From Listeria kieliensis (GTDB lineage: Bacteria; Bacillota; Bacilli; Lactobacillales; Listeriaceae), in the NCBI RefSeq assembly GCF_003369925.1, contig NZ_LARY01000001.1:248001-312000 (forward strand): a DNA stretch of 64,000 nucleotides, read 5' to 3'. This document shows, in pieces, positions 57,966-64,000 of the stretch. The stretch's first letter is position 1, and the number at the start of each line of letters is the position of its first letter. A program made the translations under genes and the position numbers. The notes under the pieces were generated by a model. That model ran no database searches and was not told the origin of the DNA. It saw only the letters and a program-made list of their open reading frames with translations.

Positions 57966-58407
57966 ATTAAAAAAGGACTTTCCGCTTGATTTATTACTAG
58001 ATGCTGACCCTAACCAAGAATATGTGGAGGATTACCTTGAACGCGGCCAAGTTTTCGGACTCTTTGACCAAGAAACGCCTGCTCATTTAATCGGTGTTTA
58101 CGTACTTTTAAAAACGCGCCCTGGAACAATGGAACTGGTTAACTTAGCCGTTCGCGAAGCATTCCGCGGACAAGGTTACGGGCGAATGCTCACTCAAGAT
58201 GCTTTGACGCGTGCTAAAGAAGCTGGAATGCGAACGTTAGAAGTCGGAACGGCCAATTCCTCTCTTGGCCCACTTGCTTTGTATCTCAAATGCGGCTTTC
58301 GAATGACCCATCTGGATCTTGATTTCTTTCGAAGACACTATCCAGACCCTATTTTTGAAAACGGGGTGGAATGTAGGGATATGGTTCGCTTGATGCAAGA
58401 CTTATAA
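57952..58407 (+). CDS. GNAT-family N-acetyltransferase
   Basis: 151 residues. Acetyl-CoA loop LAVREAFRGQGYGRMLTQDA in the middle, then LYLKCGFRMTHLDLDFF. ATG at 57952 sits 10 bases after a GGAGGAAGGAAG ribosome site inside the previous gene. Substrate unknown; coupled to the AI-2E permease. Confidence 0.9.
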   Translation: MEILELKKDFPLDLLLDADPNQEYVEDYLERGQVFGLFDQETPAHLIGVYVLLKTRPGTMELVNLAVREAFRGQGYGRMLTQDALTRAKEAGMRTLEVGTANSSLGPLALYLKCGFRMTHLDLDFFRRHYPDPIFENGVECRDMVRLMQDL

Positions 58408-58411
58408 AGAA

Positions 58412-58470
58412 AAGACTGATCAATTCGTTAGGTTTAAAAAAAGCTAACAAATTGATCAGTCTTTTTCGTT
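58412..58470. terminator. Bidirectional terminator
   Basis: AAGACTGATCAATT pairs with AATTGATCAGTCTT, with extra pairs GTTAG/CTAAC further in and T's on both strands, between convergent genes. Confidence 0.85.
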
Positions 58471-59344
58471 AATCCCAAAGAAATTCAGAAACGGCTTGAT
58501 CAATCTCCTCGTTTTCGTGCAAATTGCTGTGTGAAGCCGTTTTTCCGCTGAATACTTTTTCGCTATAACTCGTTACGTTTTGGAAAATGAACTTAGCAGA
58601 CAAAGCACTTGCAAGAGGCACACTGCCATCACTCTCCGTTCCGTCTAATACATCGCCTGCAATCGTATAGACTTGAATAGATTTAGCGATTTTTTCTCGG
58701 TTTTTATAGAGGTTTGCGTAGCGCTCCGTTTCCGTCTTCGGACCATTTTCCGAAAGGTTATAACGACTATCACCAATTGCGAGTCCGTTGATAGGGGCTC
58801 CGATTAAAACCAGTTTTTCAGTAATCGGATAAGCATTTTGAGTGCTTGTTTCTTCTAAATAGTTAGTGAAACTAACACCGCCCATAGAATGAGCCACGAC
58901 GTTTATTCTGGAAATATGATAGTCGCGCTTTAAAGTAGCACAAACTGTTTTAAGCCACTTTGTTTGATTTACCATCGAGCTTTTATTATCTTCAAACAAA
59001 ACTTGAATTAGCGGGCGTCTAGTATATTTATCATATTTCCCATGAACGGAAAGCGTCCCATCTTTTTTTACAGTAATAGTGAGCGCTTTATGAGCTCCGT
59101 CCGCTTCCTCTAGTCGACTCATCATATGACCAAGGGAATTTTTGGTTCCAGCATAGCCATGAACAAATAAAGTGGGTGTTCCAATCTCAATAGATTGTTT
59201 AGCTTTCTTTTTTTCTTTTGCTTTCACTTGATTGGCCGCTTTCTTTTCTTCAGCTGCACGGTGTTCAGTAGTCGCTGTAAAAATAAAACCAAAACTAATT
59301 ACAAAGACTGCAAAAACCAATAAAATAATGATCCATTTTTTCAT
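58469..59344 (-). CDS. DUF915 alpha/beta hydrolase, membrane-anchored or secreted
   Basis: 291 residues. N-terminal hydrophobic segment (about 5-25), a Lys/Ala-rich stalk, then an alpha/beta hydrolase. It has TLFVHGYAGTKNSLGHMM (oxyanion loop), nucleophile GxSxG in VAHSMGGVSF, and a final His in ASHSNLHENEEID. This DUF915 group is common in Listeria and lactobacilli as cell-surface lipase/esterase-like proteins of unknown substrate. Downstream of a paralogue in the same direction. Confidence 0.88.
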   Translation of the reverse strand: MKKWIIILLVFAVFVISFGFIFTATTEHRAAEEKKAANQVKAKEKKKAKQSIEIGTPTLFVHGYAGTKNSLGHMMSRLEEADGAHKALTITVKKDGTLSVHGKYDKYTRRPLIQVLFEDNKSSMVNQTKWLKTVCATLKRDYHISRINVVAHSMGGVSFTNYLEETSTQNAYPITEKLVLIGAPINGLAIGDSRYNLSENGPKTETERYANLYKNREKIAKSIQVYTIAGDVLDGTESDGSVPLASALSAKFIFQNVTSYSEKVFSGKTASHSNLHENEEIDQAVSEFLWD

Positions 59345-59357
59345 TTCTCACAATCCT

Positions 59358-60182
59358 TTACTTTGAATTTGAAAAAAGAAAATGCCCAATATAAGCATCG
59401 ATTTGCGGAAGCTCATGCAAGTTCGTATGCGTGGCTTCTCTTCCTTTTACGATGTGAACTTTAAGCGGCTGTTCCGTAAAAAGTTGTTTTCCGTAGAGCA
59501 CACTCGATAAACTAACGACACCATCACTTACTGTTCCATCAAGTATATCGCCGCCAACAATCATGATTTGAATGTCTTTCGGCAGTATTTTCGCCATTTT
59601 TTTAGCGAACTTTGTATGAATCATCGGCGCATTTTTTAAAGCGATCGATTCTTCTCCGTTAATGTATTCTTCCGGATAGAATGGAACGCCAAGAAAGACG
59701 ATTTTATTCACTTGTGGATAGTTTTCATTTTTTTCGTAAGCTGCAAGGTAAGAAATAAACGCGCCACCACCCATCGAATGCCCAATAGCATTAAACTTCA
59801 TAATGCCGTGCTGTTGTTTTAAAAATAACAACACTTTTTTTGTCCAGAGAGCTTGCTGTGTTAAACTTGCACGATTATTTTCAAAAACAACATTAATTAA
59901 TGGGTTTTTCGCTGATTTTCGGTAATGACCGCTCTCTGTTATCTTGCCGGATGTGCTAACACGGATAACAAGTGAATCGGTTCCCCAGTGATATTTCTGA
60001 TCGAAACGACGAATCATACCATGAAGTGAGCGATCGGCTCCTTTATAGCCATGTATAAAAACAGAAGGAATCTGCTGGTTTTCCATTTTTTCGTACGAAC
60101 CATTTAATTGCGTAAGTGCAAATAGCGCAATCACAACGGATAAACAGGGGAGAATTCCTGCAAAAAGTATTCGCTTGAACAT
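59358..60182 (-). CDS. DUF915 alpha/beta hydrolase, membrane-anchored or secreted
   Basis: 274 residues, a paralogue of the downstream gene. N-terminal hydrophobic helix (about 4-24), SVFIHGYKGADRSLHGMI, nucleophile in IGHSMGGGAF, acidic residue in GGDILDGTVSDG, and His in ATHTNLHELPQID. ATG at 60182 is chosen because GGAAGGA lies 12 bases upstream; ATG at 60194 abuts that site. The pair is separated by 13 bases and is likely one operon. Confidence 0.87.
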   Translation of the reverse strand: MFKRILFAGILPCLSVVIALFALTQLNGSYEKMENQQIPSVFIHGYKGADRSLHGMIRRFDQKYHWGTDSLVIRVSTSGKITESGHYRKSAKNPLINVVFENNRASLTQQALWTKKVLLFLKQQHGIMKFNAIGHSMGGGAFISYLAAYEKNENYPQVNKIVFLGVPFYPEEYINGEESIALKNAPMIHTKFAKKMAKILPKDIQIMIVGGDILDGTVSDGVVSLSSVLYGKQLFTEQPLKVHIVKGREATHTNLHELPQIDAYIGHFLFSNSK

Positions 60183-60322
60183 GATTATTTTCATTCCTTC
60201 CAAGAATCGTACTGTTACAATTATACATGGATTTGAACAGTTCTGCATCTTTTAATAAGAAGACTTGGCAGTGGAAACCAATAATAGTATACTTAAAAAA
60301 GATAAGATCGGAGGGATTCTTT

Positions 60323-60784
60323 TTGATTAAACGAACGGGCGAAGTTGTTTTAAGCGTGATTGGCCTAGTTTTGGCGCTTTTCTTGCAGGGCGCGATGACC
60401 ATTGTTTCATTTAATTTTTTGGCAAAAACGAAGACAGAATCAGGGTATGAAATTTTTGCTGGCAAGTATGAAAAAGCCATACATGATGCAGGAGTAAGTT
60501 TGAGTGATGCGCCTTCTGCTTCTTCCATTGTCGATGCACTACACGGCTTTAGTATCTTTTTCATCGTGGCACTTATCGCGGTAATTTTGTTTAGCATTTT
60601 AGGAATCATTTTTATTGTGGGAAATAAAAAACCTGTGCTCGCCGGCTTTTTATTCCTCTTGGCAGGAATTGTCGTGATCTTGGCCACTTTTCTTGTTGGC
60701 TTTGTTCCAGCGCTCTTGTTTCTTATTGCGGCAATTATGTGTTGGGCTCGTAAACCAAAACGAGACGCTTTTTCAAACTTTTAA
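60323..60784 (+). CDS. DUF4064-type four-helix membrane protein
   Basis: 153 residues. Helices at about 8-28, 70-92, 100-118 and 122-142 with a polar loop after the first, in the DUF4064 pattern (IKRTGEVVLSVIGLVLALFL at the start). TTG at 60323 sits 7 bases after GGAGGG. Function unknown. Divergent from the hydrolase pair; own terminator follows. Confidence 0.82.
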   Translation: MIKRTGEVVLSVIGLVLALFLQGAMTIVSFNFLAKTKTESGYEIFAGKYEKAIHDAGVSLSDAPSASSIVDALHGFSIFFIVALIAVILFSILGIIFIVGNKKPVLAGFLFLLAGIVVILATFLVGFVPALLFLIAAIMCWARKPKRDAFSNF

Positions 60785-60794
60785 TGAAAGTAAA

Positions 60795-60847
60795 ACTAAA
60801 AACAGCCTTTCTTTTTCTAGTTTTAGAAAAAAAAGGCTGTTTTTTTG
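60795..60847 (+). terminator. Terminator after the DUF4064 gene
   Basis: AAAACAGCCTTT pairs with AAAGGCTGTTTT, continued by TCTA/TAGA and A/T pairs, followed by seven T's. Confidence 0.85.
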
Positions 60848-61084
60848 TTAACGATTTTAGAATATTAGCGTAGTAAAGCATTGGTAGTTCAATAAAACAC
60901 CAACTTTCCCGATATGAAAACCGTTTTTTTGACTTGAGAAATGAGATTAAAAAAGAGAAGTGCTGGGTAAATCTTTAAAGTCAGAGAGATTCATTAGAGA
61001 TACATTAGTAAACTTCAACAAGAATCTTTTTGACAAGCAATTAATTCTTTGCATGAAACTTTATTAGGATTGGATGGATGAGAA
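60848..61084. other. Intergenic region upstream of the esterase gene
   Basis: AT-rich. It has a perfect -35-like TTGACA (61030-61035), but the matching -10 position reads ATGAAA, so the promoter is doubtful. No SigB-type GTTT/GGGWAT pair was found. Nothing else was recognised. Confidence 0.5.
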
Positions 61085-62029
61085 ATGGTAAAACGAATTT
61101 CATTGGAAAAAGAAGCACTTGATTTTTGTATCGCGAATGAAAAACCACCTTTTTTGTATCAACTACCTGTAGATGAAGCAAGGAACGTGCTTGAAACGGT
61201 GCAAAAACAACCCGTTGACAAATTACCTGCTGACATAGAGAACCGTGAAATGGATCTAGGTGAGCATGGGAAAATCAATGTGCGGATTGTAAAACCGCAA
61301 AATAGCACAGAAAGTCTTCCTGTTATGCTTTATGTTCACGGAGCTGGCTGGGTACTTGGAAGTGCAGACACGCATGACAAGCTTGTAAGAGAACTTGCAG
61401 TGCGAACTAATTCTGTTGTGTTTGTTCCAGAATATGATCGCTCTCCAGAAGCGAAATATCCGGTGGCAATTGAGCAATGTTATGCTGTTCTTCTTAAAAT
61501 TGCTGAAAATGCACAAAAAGAAGCATGGAACACGAACCGAATTGTCATTGCAGGAGACAGTGTTGGTGGAAATATGGCAACTATTCTAACGATGCTTGCT
61601 AAAGATCGTAAAGGTCCAAAAATTGCTAAACAATTGCTTTATTACCCAGTAACAAACCATGCATTTGACACAGAATCTTACAATCAATTTGCAACAGATT
61701 ACTATCTAACAAAAGAAGCAATGAAGTGGTTCTGGGAAAAATATCTTCCAACTGGACAAGATACAAAAATTAAAACAATCTCGCCACTTCACGCAACAAA
61801 AGAAGATTTGCAAGGTTTACCACCTGCAATGATTTTAAATGGAGAAGCAGATGTTCTTCGCGACGAAGGGGAAGAGTATGCACGCCATTTACGTGAAGCA
61901 GGCGTTCCTGTAACACAAGTACAATTTCAAGGAATGATTCACGATTTCGTGATGCTTAACACACTTGATCAAACAAAAGCTGCTCGTGCTGCGATGGATC
62001 TTTCAACGGCATGGGTAAATAAAAAATAA
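61085..62029 (+). CDS. Alpha/beta hydrolase (hormone-sensitive-lipase-like esterase)
   Basis: 314 residues of the Aes/HSL group. Oxyanion-hole loop YVHGAGWVLGS (HGAG instead of the usual HGGG), nucleophile GDSVGGN (GDSAGG variant), acid in ADVLRDEGEEY, and His in GMIHDFVML. No signal peptide, so cytoplasmic. It would hydrolyse short-chain esters. First of a same-direction run with the SDR, glucose uptake and catalase genes. Confidence 0.92.
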   Translation: MVKRISLEKEALDFCIANEKPPFLYQLPVDEARNVLETVQKQPVDKLPADIENREMDLGEHGKINVRIVKPQNSTESLPVMLYVHGAGWVLGSADTHDKLVRELAVRTNSVVFVPEYDRSPEAKYPVAIEQCYAVLLKIAENAQKEAWNTNRIVIAGDSVGGNMATILTMLAKDRKGPKIAKQLLYYPVTNHAFDTESYNQFATDYYLTKEAMKWFWEKYLPTGQDTKIKTISPLHATKEDLQGLPPAMILNGEADVLRDEGEEYARHLREAGVPVTQVQFQGMIHDFVMLNTLDQTKAARAAMDLSTAWVNKK

Positions 62030-62077
62030 ACTGGCTAGAAACAAGAGAAGGAACTTCGTGTGATTGAATTTGATTAA

Positions 62078-62923
<846 letters not shown>

Positions 62924-62939
62924 GAGAGGGAAGAACTAA

Positions 62940-63791
62940 ATGAATGTACTAATCGCTTTACTTCCTGCTATCGGCTGGGGAATTCAACCACTTATTTTAC
63001 GTAAGATTGGTGGAAAACCATCAAACGAAATTTTTGGAACCGGTATTGGTGCCCTCATTGCAGGCCTTGTTGCAACTGCTATTTTTTCACCTCATCTTGT
63101 TGCAACAAATGTTTTTATACTGAGTTTATTATCTGGTTTATTCTGGGTAGTAGGGCAAACGGGACAATATCATGCCTTTGGTTTGATTGGTGTATCGAAA
63201 ACCATGCCGATTTCAACAGGTTTTCAACTGGTTGGAACTTCACTTATTGGTGTGATTCTATTTGGTGAATGGCCAGGAACTTTGAGCAAAATCATTGGTT
63301 TTCTTGCAATTTTGCTGCTCATTATTGGTGTGCTACTTACTTCTGTTTCAGATAATACACAAAATCGTACAGAGACGAAACGAGGCATCTTTGTTCTAGC
63401 TGCGACAAGCTTGGGTTACTGGGTATATAGCGCACTACCAAAGGCTGTATCCGCTTCTGGATTAGCTATCTTTTTACCACAAATGTTAGGCGTGTTTATT
63501 GGCGCAGTGCTTTATGCTTGCATCAATAATAAACGAGTTTTTCGAGAAGAAAAGAGTTGGAAGGCCGTGATCGTCGGACTGATTTTCGGGCTTTCAGCAC
63601 TTGCTTATATATTCTCAGCGCAAAAAAATGGAGTGGCGACAGCCTATATTATTACGCAATTAAATGTTGTCATTTCGACAATTGGGGGTATAGTAATTTT
63701 GAAGGAGTCTAAGTCAGGACGGGCACTAAAAGAAACAATCTTTGGGTTGTTACTGATTGTAATTGGCAGTGTGATTACTGTTCTGATTTAA
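62940..63791 (+). CDS. glcU: Glucose uptake protein (GRP family)
   Basis: 283 residues with ten predicted membrane helices in the drug/metabolite-transporter fold. [20 protein letters not shown] at the start, [20 protein letters not shown] in the middle, and [19 protein letters not shown] near the end match the GlcU/RbsU family. It imports glucose by proton symport, independently of the PTS. Starts 16 bases after gdh. Confidence 0.92.
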   Translation: MNVLIALLPAIGWGIQPLILRKIGGKPSNEIFGTGIGALIAGLVATAIFSPHLVATNVFILSLLSGLFWVVGQTGQYHAFGLIGVSKTMPISTGFQLVGTSLIGVILFGEWPGTLSKIIGFLAILLLIIGVLLTSVSDNTQNRTETKRGIFVLAATSLGYWVYSALPKAVSASGLAIFLPQMLGVFIGAVLYACINNKRVFREEKSWKAVIVGLIFGLSALAYIFSAQKNGVATAYIITQLNVVISTIGGIVILKESKSGRALKETIFGLLLIVIGSVITVLI

Positions 63792-63810
63792 GAAAAAAAT
63801 AAGAAATGAG

Positions 63811-64000
63811 ATGATTGAAGTGCAAGACAAACTAACAACAAATGCAGGACAGCCGTGGGCAGATAATGAACACTCTTTGACAGCAGGAAAACGTGGCCCA
63901 GTTTTAATTCAGGATTATGCTTTGCTTGAAAAACTAGCGCATTTTAACCGTGAACGAATTCCTGAACGAATTGTTCACGCAAAAGGAGCAGGCGCAAAAG
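63811..64000 (+). CDS. kat: Monofunctional heme catalase, N-terminal fragment (runs off window)
   Basis: The 63 visible residues include [20 protein letters not shown] and [20 protein letters not shown], the highly conserved start of clade-3 catalases. The conserved His needed for catalysis is in VVHAKGAG-type [11 protein letters not shown] at 63811 has only a weak ribosome site; GTG at 63820 is an alternative. It follows glcU by 19 bases, so it may be in the same transcript. Confidence 0.9.
   Translation, partial: MIEVQDKLTTNAGQPWADNEHSLTAGKRGPVLIQDYALLEKLAHFNRERIPERIVHAKGAGAK

Noticed and set aside
60043..60687. 214-codon minus-strand frame
   Set aside because: It overlaps the DUF915 and DUF4064 genes in another frame, shows no domain and no ribosome site.

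Overview
The window reads as a chromosomal segment of a low-GC Gram-positive bacterium of the genus Listeria (sensu lato) or a very close relative. The order AI-2E permease, GntR/YtrA, FMN reductase, formate/nitrite channel, succinate-semialdehyde dehydrogenase, ABC-F, permease pair, CoaA, ABC exporter plus TetR, LtaS, 3-methyladenine glycosylase, sortase A, MBL hydrolase, LplA, QueG, TrmL, nitroreductase, 'lmo0937 family' peptide, LMW phosphatase, Fri/Dps and HesB follows the L. monocytogenes lmo0908-lmo0944 stretch as I recall it. After the insert, MBL/HhH lipoprotein, DUF3006, GntR, AI-2E permease and DUF915 hydrolases resume the lmo0945-lmo0952 order. I cannot name the species. No prophage, transposase, rRNA or CRISPR array was seen.

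Layout. 1-29.9 kb is mostly core: metabolism, envelope (ltaS, srtA), cofactor and tRNA genes (coaA, lplA, queG, trmL), one tRNA-Gly, and iron/oxidative stress (fri). Two compact RNA-level devices sit in the 5.8-6.45 kb gap. One is a complete Fst/par-type toxin-antisense RNA locus. The other is an antibiotic-attenuation leader (rli53-like: promoter, 3-codon uORF, two mutually exclusive hairpins) in front of the ABC-F gene.

29.9-45.4 kb is an accessory insert between the HesB-like gene and the MBL/HhH lipoprotein gene. It holds a C-terminally short PrfA/Crp-like regulator, non-coding DNA with gene remnants, two paralogous secreted proteins with an unrecognised N-terminal domain and tandem Ig-like repeats, a DUF4352-like lipoprotein, and a full Wzx/Wzy-type exopolysaccharide operon. 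That operon encodes UDP-ManNAc dehydrogenase, Wzz, Wze kinase, priming sugar transferase, WecG/TagA transferase, Wzy, O-acyltransferase, Wzx and a GT4 transferase.

46.9-54.8 kb holds two divergent PrfA/Crp-like regulators and a WxL surface-protein cluster: a large WxL protein, an LPXTG-WxL fusion, two short WxL proteins and a DUF916/DUF3324 anchor. The fusion has a topology that fits a polyprotein cut by both sortase and signal peptidase.

54.8-64 kb returns to housekeeping and stress genes: GntR plus MFS, AI-2E permease plus acetyltransferase, two lipase-like DUF915 proteins, a DUF4064 membrane protein, then an esterase, a glucose-1-dehydrogenase-like SDR, a glucose uptake protein and the start of a catalase.

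Working together: sortase A at 20.2 kb could process the LPKTG protein at 51 kb. The exopolysaccharide, Ig-like and WxL genes, each next to PrfA/Crp-like regulators, look like a surface-remodelling block. These links are inference from gene order and domains only.
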